Shown piece by piece: positions 1-10,625 of a stretch of DNA of 64,000 nucleotides. How positions within the stretch are numbered: the first letter of the stretch is position 1; every line of letters begins with the position of its first letter. The position numbers and the translations under genes are program-made. Under the pieces are notes generated by a model. That model saw nothing but the letters and a program-made list of their open reading frames with translations, did not search any database and had not been told where the DNA came from. The stretch lies in the NCBI GenBank assembly GCA_911728435.2, contig OU452207.1:14054182-14118181 (forward strand). Reading direction: 5' to 3'. This DNA comes from Apoderus coryli. Its lineage: Eukaryota > Arthropoda > Insecta > Coleoptera > Attelabidae.

Positions 1-560
1 ATTTAGATTTTTTTATATACATCAACAAATTATTACAATGGAGCCAGAAGTATGTTTCTATCTAAAAGCTTTTCATTTAATGATTGTTCGCCACTGATCA
101 TGGGACTGGTCTAGTCTTGAAACATGTATGACATGGATTAAATATTATTATATTAAATTTAATTCATAGAGATAAGGCTTTTATTTCAATACTGTACTTG
201 TAATAAATCACCCTGTGTGTTTCTTTTACCGACGAATCGGCAACAGCACGACACACACCACATTCGCTTGTTTTTTTTTCTACCCTCCCTACGTATCCCC
301 TCCAGATTAATACAGAATTTCATCAATCTCTCTCTCTGACAATACAGCATTGTCGGTGCATAACTGTTGCAAATGATGTAAATAATTGTTATACGTTGCG
401 TTTTGTTTCTGATATTAATAAACTACAAAACGGTTTCTGGCTGTGACAATACTGCTCTATGCTTTACACGCTAGTCTACGCCACGTAGTGGCTGGCATAC
501 TTAGAGATGTTCTCATTTTAATGCATTGGGCTGACTATCTATTGTGTAGATTAATCTTTG
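1..560. other. Unassigned AT-rich sequence
   Basis: I see no supported gene here. Short reading frames lack homology that I can recognise. A CACCCTG-type motif near 209-216 resembles the edges of Tc1/mariner elements found elsewhere in the window, but no partner end was found. Confidence 0.4.
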
Positions 561-1713
561 ATATAGTTATATTATACAGCAATGGTGAGATAACTTTTGG
601 TACGGGCGTATCAGATATAGATTTATTTCTGTTACGACCGTATCAAAAGTTAACTTACCATTGCTGTAGAACTATATGGACATGTACTAGTATATTTCTG
701 TGACGACCGTACCAAAAGTTAATAATAGAAAGCTGTGTATTCTTATGGGACATTGTCCTATAACTAAGAGTAGTTACTGATTAATGTTGTAGATATACAT
801 GCGACCTATTATTACTAATATAATGCTCGCTTAACTTTTGATTCGGTCGTAACAGAAATATAAAATCACGTACTTTAATTTTTACACACACATAATATAT
901 GTTTATTTTTTAATACAAGTTAAAGACACATCCGTACCCAGAACGTATATGATATACGATTCGTCCAAAAACCATCTTCTCTAAAATACTAGACAATGTC
1001 ACATAAGAATACATATCTTTCTATTATAAACTTTTGATACGGTGTTAACCTAAATATACTAGTAAATATCCATATAGTTATATTATACAGCAATGGTGAG
1101 ATAACTTTTGGTACGGGCGTATCAGATATAGACTTATTTCTGTTACGACCGTATCAAAAGTTAACTTACCATTGCTGTATAACTATATGGACATGTACTA
1201 GTATATTTCCGTTACGACCGTACCAAAAGTTAATAATAGAAAGCTGTGTATTCTTATGGGACATTGTCCTATAACTAGGAGTAGTTACTGAGTAATGTTG
1301 CAGAAATACATGCGACCTATTATTACTAATATAATGCTCGCTTAACTTTTGATTCGGTCGTAACAGAAATATAAAATCACGTACTTTAATTTTTACACAC
1401 ACATAATATATGTTTATTTTTTAATACAAGTTAAAGCCACAACCGTACCCAGAACGTATATGATATACGATTCGTCCAAAAACCATCTTCTCTAAAATAC
1501 TAGACAATGTCCGATAAGAATACATATCTTTCTATTATAAACTTTTGATACGGTCGTAACATAAATATACTAGTACATATCCATAGTTATATTATACAGC
1601 AATGGTGAGATAACTTTTGGTACGGGCGTATCACATATATACTTATTTCTGTTACGACCGTACCGAAAGTTAATAATAGAAAGCTGTGTATTCTTATGGG
1701 ACATTGTCCTATT
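561..1713. repeat. Tandem repeat, ~510-bp unit, about 2.2 copies
   Basis: The block starting ATAGTTATATTATACAGC occurs at about 563, 1074 and 1583, giving periods of 511 and 509 bp. The third copy is cut short near 1713. Each unit holds inverted pairs of a short motif (AACTTTTGGTACGGGCGTAT facing CGACCGTATCAAAAGTT), so a single strand could form several hairpins. Short frames inside have no recognisable product. It may be satellite DNA or tandemly joined MITEs; the sequence does not decide between them. Confidence 0.75.
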
Positions 1714-2059
1714 GTAACGTTAAAATCCGAACCGTTACGATTAGCGTGTCATCTAGCGTATTAAAAAAATTAGATATTTCTTAATTTAATATAATGAATA
1801 GATATTTAGTACTCACCGTTAAAAATTTGCGTATTTTGCATTACTTTCTTAATAAAACACATTCGTTCATTGGTTCGTATTTATTAATTACTTACAGATA
1901 GGCTTGTTACTTGATATCTTATTCTGTCACATAATAGCCCTCAAGTTGCTCCTTGTCCTTGCGCGGGAAGTTTCCTATAAAAGAAAGACAAGCAAAATTT
2001 CGATTATCCATATTTTATTTGTAAATAAATTGTACTTACCTGCCCAATGTGTCCTCATT
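1714..2059. other. Unassigned AT-rich sequence
   Basis: Simple AT-rich sequence between the tandem repeat and the first family B copy. No gene, RNA or mobile element end was recognised. Confidence 0.4.
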
Positions 2060-2963
2060 CAATTAGTTAAATATAAACATTTTTACATTTTAATTACTTT
2101 TTTTATTTTACCCCCTTTTCTACTATTTACGAACGCCTATGTAAATAAAAATTTTATGATGCATTTTGTAGGTTATCATATATCAAAGCTATATAAATAT
2201 AATTAGCCAATTTTTCTGGTATATTTGGGAAACATTTTTTTTAGTCTTTGACCCTTTTGTTAGACTATTTTCGAACGCCTGTGTGAACCAATTCTTTATT
2301 GGAATATTTTTTAGCTTATGTTGTATCACTCCTATGAAAAATTATTCCATATTTCGAATAAGTTTAGGAAATATATATTTTTTATGTTTTGACCCCTTTT
2401 CCACTATTTACGAACGCCTATGAAAGTAAGTTATTTATGACACATTTTATAGGTTATATTCTATCAAAGCTATAAGTAACTAGTTAATATTTCTGCTATG
2501 TTTAAGAAATACGTTTTTTTTTATTCTTTTTTACCCCATTTTACACTATTTTCGAACGCCAATGTAGTTTAATATTTTATGTTCAATATTTTAGGTTATA
2601 TTCAATTAAATGCGTAAAAAATTATGCAGTATTTCGGATAAGTTTAAGAATTATGATTTTTTTAAATTTTTGAACCCTCTTTTAAACCTCTTGCCTACGC
2701 TCAATGTTTCCCAAAATCTAATCAGCTCCATGCCATGTCCAATAGTATTTTTGTACGAAATTTGGTTAAAATCTGTTAAGTGGTTTTTCCGTTTTCGTAC
2801 ATACAGACAGACAGACAAACATTTTTTTAAAACTACTTATTTATGTATATGGCCAAAAATAAGTACCTACTTCCGGTGAAATTAATTTTTTTTTCATGAA
2901 ACTAATAGTCTCCATATATACGAGTACATATATTACATATATGATAATATGGAGAGCTAATAA
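2060..2963 (+). repeat. Family B repeat, copy 1 (+, 5' truncated)
   Basis: AT-rich noncoding repeat made of degenerate subunits of about 190 bp, each containing a motif like TTTACGAACGCCTATG. The downstream end has (GACA)n, then a block containing TTTCCGGTGAAATT, then a hairpin formed by AGTCTCCATATATA and TATGGAGAGCT. The same order recurs in many copies later in the window. Reading frames such as one with RQTDRQTD are translations of the GACA tract, not genes. Errantivirus-like element 1 was inserted 14 bp beyond this end. Confidence 0.75.
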
Positions 2964-2977
2964 CATATTATTACACG

Positions 2978-3179
2978 AGTTATATTCACATTATACATTA
3001 CCTTTTACTATTTTATCTCATAATATTATATTTCAATAAATCAGCATATGAAATGTTATAAATACTAGTGTTTAGTTTTAAGAAGCATCTTTATTGTATT
3101 CATTCTGTAATAGAGTAAAGTTCCTGTGTAAAATTTGTCTTTTTTTAAAAACGTTACTTGCACACCCAAAAATATAACT
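2978..3179 (+). repeat. 5' LTR of element 1
   Basis: 202 bp, matching 10626-10827 throughout by eye. Its ends form the short inverted repeat AGTTATATT / AATATAACT. It should carry the promoter and the polyadenylation signal; an AATAAA-like stretch occurs in TTTCAATAAATC. Confidence 0.95.
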
Positions 3180-3196
3180 GGCGCAGTCGGTAGGAT
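3179..3196 (+). promoter_or_regulatory. Primer-binding site of element 1 (tRNA-Ser type)
   Basis: TGGCGCAGTCGGTAGGAT overlaps the last base of the 5' LTR. The same string primes Drosophila 17.6/297-type errantiviruses and is assigned to tRNA-Ser there. The overlap of LTR and primer site is typical of this group. Confidence 0.85.
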
Positions 3197-3646
3197 TTTT
3201 GGAAATTAGTCGTATCGAACGGTTAATTTTTCGTTTTTACGATTAACCAAAAAATCGTGAACCTAAAAACTTGAACTTTACGAGTGCATATCGGACGGTT
3301 TAAGTTTTGTGCAGTACGTGGAGTGAAAAAGCAATCTACACAGTAAGAAGAATCGAGGACAAAATCGCCAACGTTCTTCACACGGAAGTTGAGGACAAAA
3401 ATCGCCGAAGTTCCGCACCTAGTTAAGTTAGACGTAAGAAGAATGAAAATCGACCAATCAAAGAAAATCGCAATATTAATGTAAGTCATTTGCTCTCCAT
3501 TTAATATCTATTTTCCTTAATCTTTTAGTATCCTAAGTATATAATATTCACCGTAGTTTTAGAAATTTAAAGTAATTATTATAGTGCTTAAGTATTTGTT
3601 TATACAGTGACTCGAAAAATACAATTTTACAAATTTTTCAAATTTA
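3197..3646 (+). other. Untranslated leader of element 1
   Basis: Noncoding leader between the primer site and gag. It contains a partly duplicated block near 3355-3417, in which GAGGACAAAA, ATCGCC and a GTTC motif recur. No gene is seen. It would hold packaging signals and a splice donor for env, but I could not place either with confidence. Confidence 0.5.
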
Positions 3647-5104
3647 ATGTTTAATCCTGATTTAAACATAGACGAACTCACTAACCTATTTCAGACTAAT
3701 TTTAATCCAACAAATATTCATTCAAATCCTTCAAATTCTCAAACTTTAACTTCTCAGGCTTCTTCAACAAATTTAACAAATATGCCAAACACACAACCCC
3801 CAATAAATTATCAATTCTTAAGACTATATATCGACACTATTCCAAATTATGATGGCAACCCTCATACTTTAAATATATTTTTGGATAACTGTGACAACTT
3901 AATTAATACTTTTTGTAGACCAGACGATCAGGCATTTAATTCATTTATTTTAAGATCGATAATTGGAAAATTATCAGGTCGTGCTCTTATGCTTGTGGGT
4001 TCCAGAACTGAACTATCCTCTTATGCAGATATTAAAATTTTATTAAATTTAACATTTGGTGATCAGAGAAATCTCGATTGCTTAGTTCAAGATCTTATTA
4101 GTTTAAATATTCATAAAAATGAGTCTCCATATAGTTTTGGTATGAGAATACAGGATGCTCGAAGTTTAATAGCATCAAAAGTAAACTCTTCTGCATTTAA
4201 TCCGCAAGAAAAAATAATTTATTTGCAAAACTACGATAAATTAGCTCTAAAAACATTTATTCGCGGTCTTTCAGGGCAACTTCAAAATAACATTCGGTTA
4301 AGAGATCCAGATAGTTTAGAAAAGGCAATGGCTTTAGTAATCGAAGAAGAAAACTTTTTATATTCACAAAATCGTTCTACTAGTTTACATTCAAACTTAG
4401 ATTTTAGACTACCCCAAAGAGTTTTACCAAGTGCATCAAAACCTTTAAATACCAAACCACCATTCCCAACCAATTTCGCTAGACCAATCTTTCCAACAAA
4501 TAATTTTCCAAGACCTCAAACTTCAAACTTCCCAAGACCCCAATTTTCAAATTTTCCAAAACCACAATTCTTAAATAATCTTCCAAGACCCTCATTATTC
4601 CCAAACAATTTTCAAAGACCATTCATGAACAATTTTCCAAGACCAAATCAACCATATTGGCAACCAAATAATAGATTCCCAACACAAAAACACCCATTTT
4701 TCCAAAACAATACAAACCAACCTCAACAATCAAATACGTCCCAATATAAACCGGAACCGATGGATACTTCATCCGGAAATACCACTTTAAAACCTAAAAG
4801 ACAATTTACTTCAACAGAATTATTTTCTCAGGATATTAATAATCACCCTGTATACGATAATACGTCTTATTATGATACAGAAATTGATTCAGCATATTAT
4901 AACGAAAACAGCGAACAAGAATATTATAATTACCAAGATTATTATGACTATAATTATTATCAAAATGATCCTACATTTTCTAATTCTTATGAAGAGCAAA
5001 CTTCCCAACAAAACGATCAAATTACAACAGATGAAACTCAAAACATAGCAGAAAACAAAAGTGTAAATTTTCCAGTAACCGAGAGTACAAACCAGATAAC
5101 ATAA
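3647..5104 (+). CDS. gag: Gag-like protein of element 1
   Basis: A 485-residue structural (capsid-type) protein. Residues about 50-240 align in character with the Gag of element 2: both have a YDG(N/D) motif near the start, an LSGRA/LSGKA stretch, and an EKI..LKTF.(R/A)GL block followed by A..L.IEEEN. Unlike element 2 it has no zinc knuckle. Residues about 276-345 are a proline-asparagine-phenylalanine-rich segment with repeated FPRP(Q/N) units, followed by a tyrosine- and acid-rich tail. Those could replace the zinc knuckle in RNA binding, which is inference. pol follows in the -1 frame. The ATG at 3647 is the first long-frame start after the leader. Confidence 0.88.
   Translation: MFNPDLNIDELTNLFQTNFNPTNIHSNPSNSQTLTSQASSTNLTNMPNTQPPINYQFLRLYIDTIPNYDGNPHTLNIFLDNCDNLINTFCRPDDQAFNSFILRSIIGKLSGRALMLVGSRTELSSYADIKILLNLTFGDQRNLDCLVQDLISLNIHKNESPYSFGMRIQDARSLIASKVNSSAFNPQEKIIYLQNYDKLALKTFIRGLSGQLQNNIRLRDPDSLEKAMALVIEEENFLYSQNRSTSLHSNLDFRLPQRVLPSASKPLNTKPPFPTNFARPIFPTNNFPRPQTSNFPRPQFSNFPKPQFLNNLPRPSLFPNNFQRPFMNNFPRPNQPYWQPNNRFPTQKHPFFQNNTNQPQQSNTSQYKPEPMDTSSGNTTLKPKRQFTSTELFSQDINNHPVYDNTSYYDTEIDSAYYNENSEQEYYNYQDYYDYNYYQNDPTFSNSYEEQTSQQNDQITTDETQNIAENKSVNFPVTESTNQIT
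5065..5071 (+). promoter_or_regulatory. Candidate -1 ribosomal frameshift site (AAATTTT)
   Basis: In the gag frame this reads A AAT TTT, which fits the X XXY YYZ slippery pattern. It lies 31 bases before the gag stop codon (5102-5104). The pol frame is -1 relative to gag and is open through this point, so slippage here would make Gag-Pol. No obvious downstream pseudoknot was worked out by eye. Confidence 0.55.
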
Positions 5105-5106
5105 TT

Positions 5107-8100
5107 TTGATAAACCATATGAAACCTAATCTTCCATATATTTTTATACCTAGAATTAATGCTTATTTCCTTATAGATACAGGTAGCACCAAAAGCTTGA
5201 TAAATCCTAAATTAGCACACAAAATTTACCCAAAATATATTCGTAACGAAATTTTTAATATTCAAACGGCTCATAATACTTCATTTCACGACGAAGTAGC
5301 AGAAATTCCGATTTTTGATATATTTAATATTAATGAAACACACAAATTTTACTTATTTGATTTCAGCAAAAAATTTGACGGGCTAATAGGTATAGATTTA
5401 TTACGACAACTAAAAGCTAAAATAGATATGCAATCCCAACAATTAAATACCCCTTATGTAAATATACCAATAATTTACGAAGCAGAAGACATTTGTGAAA
5501 CTCCTAAACCAACTCAATCACCTGTCATTTCTCATAAAATAATTATCCCTCCTAGATCAATCAAAGTTGCAAAAATTCCTGTTAACGAAAAAAAAGGTAT
5601 CGGTATATTAAATTATACAGAGTTTTCCAAAGGATTAGAAACACCCAAAGCATTAGTAAATATTTCAAATAACTTTGCTATTACTACAATAACTAATTCT
5701 ACAGAAGAAACAATAACTTTAAATATTAATCAACCTCTCGAAATTGAACTTTTAAATTTAGTAGATGTGAATTTTATCGATAAAATGGACACAAACATAA
5801 CTTTAACTCAGAATCAGGACAACTTACTTAAAGAAAATTTAAAAAACATCAATTTAACACATTGTAACAAAGAAGAAAAGGAAGCTATTCGACAACTCTG
5901 TTTTGAATATAGAGACATCTTTTATTGTGACAAAATTCCATTAAGTTTTAGTAGTGAAATCACTCATAAAATTAATTTGAAAGACGATTCTCCTATTTAT
6001 ACAAAATCATATAGATTCCCAGAAGTACACAAAAATGAAGTTAAATCCCAAATCCAAAAAATGTTAGAACAAGGAATCATTCAACCTAGTATATCCCCTT
6101 GGTCCAGTCCCATATGGATAGTACCCAAAAAATTAGACTTATCAGGCAAACGAAAATGGCGCATTGTAATTGACTACAGGAAACTCAACGAACGAACAAT
6201 TGACGACAAGTACCCGTTACCAAATATAAGTGACATACTTGACAAATTAGGACGAGCTAATTATTTTTCAACAATTGACTTAGCAAGTGGTTTTCACCAA
6301 ATTGAAGTTAATACAGAGGACATTCCAAAAACTGCATTTTCAACAGAACACGGACATTTCGAATTCAAACGTATGCCATTTGGTCTGAAGAATTCCCCGG
6401 CGACATTCCAACGAGTAATGGACAATGTACTCAGAGGACTACATAATGAAACCTGTTTAGTATATCTCGACGACATTATCATCTTTAGTACCTCTCTTCA
6501 AGAACATACTAACCGACTACGAGAAGTTTTCAATCGTCTCCGTAAAAGTAACTTTAAGATTCAACTGGACAAATCAGAATTTTTGAAAAAGACAGTACAA
6601 TATTTAGGACACGTTATAACCCCTGACGGAGTCAAACCCAATCCCGAAAAAATCTCTGCTATAAAAAATTTCCCAATTCCTAAATCCCAAAAAGAAATTA
6701 AAAGTTTTTTAGGCCTATTAGGATATTATCGTCGTTTCATTAAGGATTTTGCAAAAATTACAAAACCTATGACTAAATGTTTGAAAAAGAATGCCAAAGT
6801 TATACATGATAAAGATTTCATTGAATCATTTAACATTTCAAAACAATTATTAACTAATGATCCTATTCTTCAATACCCAGACTTCTCAAAACCATTTATA
6901 CTTACCACAGACGCTAGTAATGTAGCAATCGGAGCAATACTTTCTCAAGGTACAATACCCAATGATAAACCAATAGCATATGCCTCTAGGACTTTAAATG
7001 AAACAGAATCTAAATATTCAACTATAGAAAAAGAAATGCTAGCCATAGTATGGGCATGCAAATACTTTCGCCCGTACCTGTATGGACGCAAGTTCACAAT
7101 TTACACTGACCACCGACCTTTGACATGGCTATTTAATATCAAAGAACCTAATTCAAAATTGATACGCTGGCGCTTACGATTAGAAGAATTTGATTACAAT
7201 ATTGTTTATAAATTAGGAAAATCTAACACGAATGCTGATGCATTATCTCGCGTAGAAATTAACGCTCTAGAAAACGAATCAATAATAAATAATCCAGGCA
7301 ACATAAATGAAGAATCAGTAGAATTTTTAAGAGAATATGTCGAAAATGTTACAGAAAATTTAAGGGAACTTAATAACTTAACTCGAAACCAATCACCACA
7401 ACCCAGTACAAGTAGAGAACCCTCACAGAAACCAAAATCAAAAATTAGCATCATTTCTGATATTCAAATTAGACCACCCGATAACCCTATTCCTGACCCT
7501 GATGACACTCAACATTCAACAGCTAATGCGACTACAAACGATGGAATAAAAATATTAGACGAAATCATTAATAATAAAGTAAATCAAATTTTAGTTTATA
7601 GTTGGCCTCATCCAAAATTAAATGTTGATATAGAAAATTACGAAAATCACAAAATTGTTACTCTAAAAATGCCAAAAACAAACAATGCAAAACTTATTTT
7701 TGATTTTTTAAGAGATTACACTACTTCAGGAAAAACATATTATATCTACTTTCAAAATGATCAATTATATATCGATTTTAATAACGTTTACCTAAAACAA
7801 TTCACAGAAAATGCCCCTAAATTAGTAAAATGTACCAAATTAATAAATACAATTAAAAGTCCTTTAGAACAAATTTTAACAATTAAAATGCATCATGAAG
7901 GAAAAACTAACCACCGTGGAATTAATGAAACTTATGAACATTTAAAGAAAAATTATTATTGGATAGGAATGAAACAAACAATAACTAATTTTATAAATTC
8001 CTGTGATATTTGTCAAAAAACGAAATACGCTAGGAAAGATCCATATTCACCTTTAGTACTAACAGAAACAGCATCGAAGCCCTTCCAAATTATCCATATC

Positions 8101-8919
8101 GATGTCTTTGTTTTTGATGGACAAAAATATTTAACATTAGTTGATTCCTTTACAAAATTCGGACAAGTAGTCCCTATTGTAGGTAGAACAGCTATACACA
8201 TCAGTAACGCTTTAGTAAAATATTTTAGTTCTTTCGGTATTCCTGAAAAGCTTATTATAGACAACGGAAAAGAATTTAATAATGAAACTGTAAATGAACT
8301 TTTAAAATTGCATAAAATCAAATTACATCTTACTACCCCTTATCACCACGAGTCAAACGGTATCGTTGAGAGATTCCACTCTACAATAATAGAACACCTA
8401 AGAATCTTAAGAGAAACTTATCCTAATGAAAAAGAAAACCTAATAGATTACGCAATTCTTGCATATAATAATACAATTCATACTGCTACAAAATTTACCC
8501 CTTTTGAACTAACATTCGGTCATACAAACTCCAGAGACCCCAATGAAATATTTTCATCAGATTCTTTTTATACAGATTATGCAGAGAACCACAAAAGAAA
8601 ACTTGAACACACATATAGGAACGTCAATGAAACTCTTAACTCCCAAAAAGGAAAAATCATTAAAAAACGCAATAAACATGGCGACAATAATGAATTTCAA
8701 TTAGGACAAACGGTTTTCAAACAAAATCCCTTAATCAGAAATAAGAAACATAATAAATTTGTCGGTCCCTATAGAATTACAAAAATTCTCGAACATAATA
8801 AAGTAGAAATTACCAGTAAAAATAATCTTAAGAAAAAACAAATAATCCACATTAAGGAACTCAAGAAACCCCCTGTTGTTTCAGATTCCTCTACACCTAC
8901 TCAACAGTTGGAGACCTAA
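5107..8919 (+). CDS. pol: Pol polyprotein of element 1
   Basis: About 1,270 residues, most likely made as a Gag-Pol fusion by -1 frameshifting, because the frame is open upstream through the end of gag and the first ATG (5119) is not needed. In order: aspartic protease with LIDTGS (residues ~21-26); reverse transcriptase with FSTIDLASGFHQIEV and catalytic YLDD (~452-455); RNase H with TTDAS (~600) and TDHRPLTWL; integrase with an HHCC zinc domain (~928-965) and DDE residues in HIDVF, IDNGKEF and the E of VERFH (~1086); and a terminal FVGPYRI module (GPY/F type). All key residues visible are intact. Confidence 0.95.
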   Translation: MINHMKPNLPYIFIPRINAYFLIDTGSTKSLINPKLAHKIYPKYIRNEIFNIQTAHNTSFHDEVAEIPIFDIFNINETHKFYLFDFSKKFDGLIGIDLLRQLKAKIDMQSQQLNTPYVNIPIIYEAEDICETPKPTQSPVISHKIIIPPRSIKVAKIPVNEKKGIGILNYTEFSKGLETPKALVNISNNFAITTITNSTEETITLNINQPLEIELLNLVDVNFIDKMDTNITLTQNQDNLLKENLKNINLTHCNKEEKEAIRQLCFEYRDIFYCDKIPLSFSSEITHKINLKDDSPIYTKSYRFPEVHKNEVKSQIQKMLEQGIIQPSISPWSSPIWIVPKKLDLSGKRKWRIVIDYRKLNERTIDDKYPLPNISDILDKLGRANYFSTIDLASGFHQIEVNTEDIPKTAFSTEHGHFEFKRMPFGLKNSPATFQRVMDNVLRGLHNETCLVYLDDIIIFSTSLQEHTNRLREVFNRLRKSNFKIQLDKSEFLKKTVQYLGHVITPDGVKPNPEKISAIKNFPIPKSQKEIKSFLGLLGYYRRFIKDFAKITKPMTKCLKKNAKVIHDKDFIESFNISKQLLTNDPILQYPDFSKPFILTTDASNVAIGAILSQGTIPNDKPIAYASRTLNETESKYSTIEKEMLAIVWACKYFRPYLYGRKFTIYTDHRPLTWLFNIKEPNSKLIRWRLRLEEFDYNIVYKLGKSNTNADALSRVEINALENESIINNPGNINEESVEFLREYVENVTENLRELNNLTRNQSPQPSTSREPSQKPKSKISIISDIQIRPPDNPIPDPDDTQHSTANATTNDGIKILDEIINNKVNQILVYSWPHPKLNVDIENYENHKIVTLKMPKTNNAKLIFDFLRDYTTSGKTYYIYFQNDQLYIDFNNVYLKQFTENAPKLVKCTKLINTIKSPLEQILTIKMHHEGKTNHRGINETYEHLKKNYYWIGMKQTITNFINSCDICQKTKYARKDPYSPLVLTETASKPFQIIHIDVFVFDGQKYLTLVDSFTKFGQVVPIVGRTAIHISNALVKYFSSFGIPEKLIIDNGKEFNNETVNELLKLHKIKLHLTTPYHHESNGIVERFHSTIIEHLRILRETYPNEKENLIDYAILAYNNTIHTATKFTPFELTFGHTNSRDPNEIFSSDSFYTDYAENHKRKLEHTYRNVNETLNSQKGKIIKKRNKHGDNNEFQLGQTVFKQNPLIRNKKHNKFVGPYRITKILEHNKVEITSKNNLKKKQIIHIKELKKPPVVSDSSTPTQQLET

Positions 8920-9167
8920 CCTACCCTAACATACATAACCTTAATCACAATCCTGGACTGTTACCTCTTAAATTAGGTAATGCACAAAATAGAATAGATT
9001 ATTGGTCATTTATTCAAATTTTTGATACAAATGATATAATTGCAGAATTCAAAGCGCTTCAAAATAATTTCAACTTAATCAAAAATATTTTCGATAAAAA
9101 TCATGAATATAAAACTGAATATTTTAACAGCTTATACTTAGCAAAGAGCTTAGAAAATAAAGTATAT

Positions 9168-10616
9168 ATGCAACTGAAACAGTTAAATCCATACATTAAT
9201 ATAAACTTTAGTAAAAGAAATAAAAGAGGATTAATTGATGGCTTAGGATCAATAATAAAATCAATAACTGGGAATTTAGATCAAAATGATGCCGCAAAAT
9301 ACGACAAAGCAATCGAAAAACTTTCTGATAATCAACTAAAAATAAAAACATTGGTCAAAGATCAAATTACTTTATTGGAAAAATCAATTTTGTCCTTTAA
9401 CACTACTGTTCAGTCTCTGAATCACAATCAATTATCACTACAAACAAAAATTAATGAACTCGAATATGTCATGAAGAAAATTACTATTCAAAATTTAAGT
9501 ACTTATAACTATTATCTAATGCAAACTTTATTATTTCAAGTAATTATAGCATTTCAGCAAATATACGATGTGGTAGAGAAAATTGAAATAGCTATATCAT
9601 TCTCAAAAATAAATGTTTTTCATAATGCCATAATAGATACCAGTGAACTTCTTGAAGAACTAAAACTTGTCAATTTAAAATTAAATCAAAATAAATTACC
9701 TTTTGAGCCTGTTTTGGAAAATATTGTACTTTTTGAAAAAACAATGGAAATCAAGAGTTACTCTAAATCAAATAAAATCATATTTATAATAGAGATACCA
9801 ATAGTAGACGGTGAACATTATAATTACTATCACCTCTATCCTTTACCTACATTTCAAAACAATCTGTATAACATCATAATACCCACAAACAAATTCCTAA
9901 TCCTAAATGAGCAAAATTATGGACTTTTCGATGGAAAATGTCAAGAAATCGAAAATGAAGAATTTCTATGCAACGAAGCAACACCGATACGACTTGGAAG
10001 AGAAGACAACCCCTGTGAAGTTCAATTATTGTTATTTTCCAAAAACATTACAAACTGTCATCCAGTGTCAACTAAAATATCAAGTGTCAAAATTCAAAAA
10101 CTCGAAAACAATAAATATATAGTTATAAGCCCAGACTCTACAGTGTCACAAATAAAATGCGGTTCTAACACTGACAATTATCCTCTTAACGGAACATTTT
10201 TAATTGAAAATAGTAATAACTGTGAAGTGCATATTGGAAACATTGAAATTAAAACTTTTGAAAATATAAAAACCCAATACAAAAATATTGAACTACCGAA
10301 AATCAAGTTTGAACTATTAAATTACAGCGATAATACAGTATCGATGAAACCATTAAAACTCGATCAAATAAATCTTAACGAACTTAATAATTTAAAAGGT
10401 GCCATTGAACTTCAAAGAGAACATTTAAAAAGAATAAACTTAAATCCATTAGCCGACTTAAACTCAATAAACTTATGGACAATAATAATTTACTTAATAA
10501 TAATAATATTTATATCAATAATAATTTTCAAGCAATATAAAAAATACCAAGAAAGAAGAAAGAAACCTTCGGAAGAACCTGTAAATCCAGCGATCAACCC
10601 TCGGATTTCCATCTAA
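9168..10616 (+). CDS. env: Envelope-like glycoprotein ORF of element 1
   Basis: 482 residues from the first ATG, of the insect errantivirus/baculovirus-F-like envelope type. Visible features are a basic furin-like site RNKR at residues 17-20 followed by a GLIDGLGS stretch (fusion-peptide region of this family), heptad-like regions, scattered cysteines and N-glycosylation sites, a membrane segment at about 434-454 and a short basic tail. The frame stays open upstream of this ATG to the end of pol, so the true N terminus, including any signal peptide, probably comes from splicing. The stop codon overlaps the polypurine tract. No break is seen. Whether it forms infectious particles is unknown. 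Confidence 0.85.
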   Translation: MQLKQLNPYININFSKRNKRGLIDGLGSIIKSITGNLDQNDAAKYDKAIEKLSDNQLKIKTLVKDQITLLEKSILSFNTTVQSLNHNQLSLQTKINELEYVMKKITIQNLSTYNYYLMQTLLFQVIIAFQQIYDVVEKIEIAISFSKINVFHNAIIDTSELLEELKLVNLKLNQNKLPFEPVLENIVLFEKTMEIKSYSKSNKIIFIIEIPIVDGEHYNYYHLYPLPTFQNNLYNIIIPTNKFLILNEQNYGLFDGKCQEIENEEFLCNEATPIRLGREDNPCEVQLLLFSKNITNCHPVSTKISSVKIQKLENNKYIVISPDSTVSQIKCGSNTDNYPLNGTFLIENSNNCEVHIGNIEIKTFENIKTQYKNIELPKIKFELLNYSDNTVSMKPLKLDQINLNELNNLKGAIELQREHLKRINLNPLADLNSINLWTIIIYLIIIIFISIIIFKQYKKYQERRKKPSEEPVNPAINPRISI

Positions 10617-10625
10617 GGGCGGAGG
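10615..10625 (+). other. Polypurine tract of element 1
   Basis: AAGGGCGGAGG lies directly against the 3' LTR and overlaps the env stop codon. It is the expected plus-strand DNA priming site. Confidence 0.85.

Noticed and set aside
7206..8321. Minus-strand frames across pol of element 1
   Set aside because: They are shadows of the strongly coding + frame.
9907..10122. Second small frame inside env of element 1
   Set aside because: It lies wholly within the env ORF in another frame and has no recognisable features.
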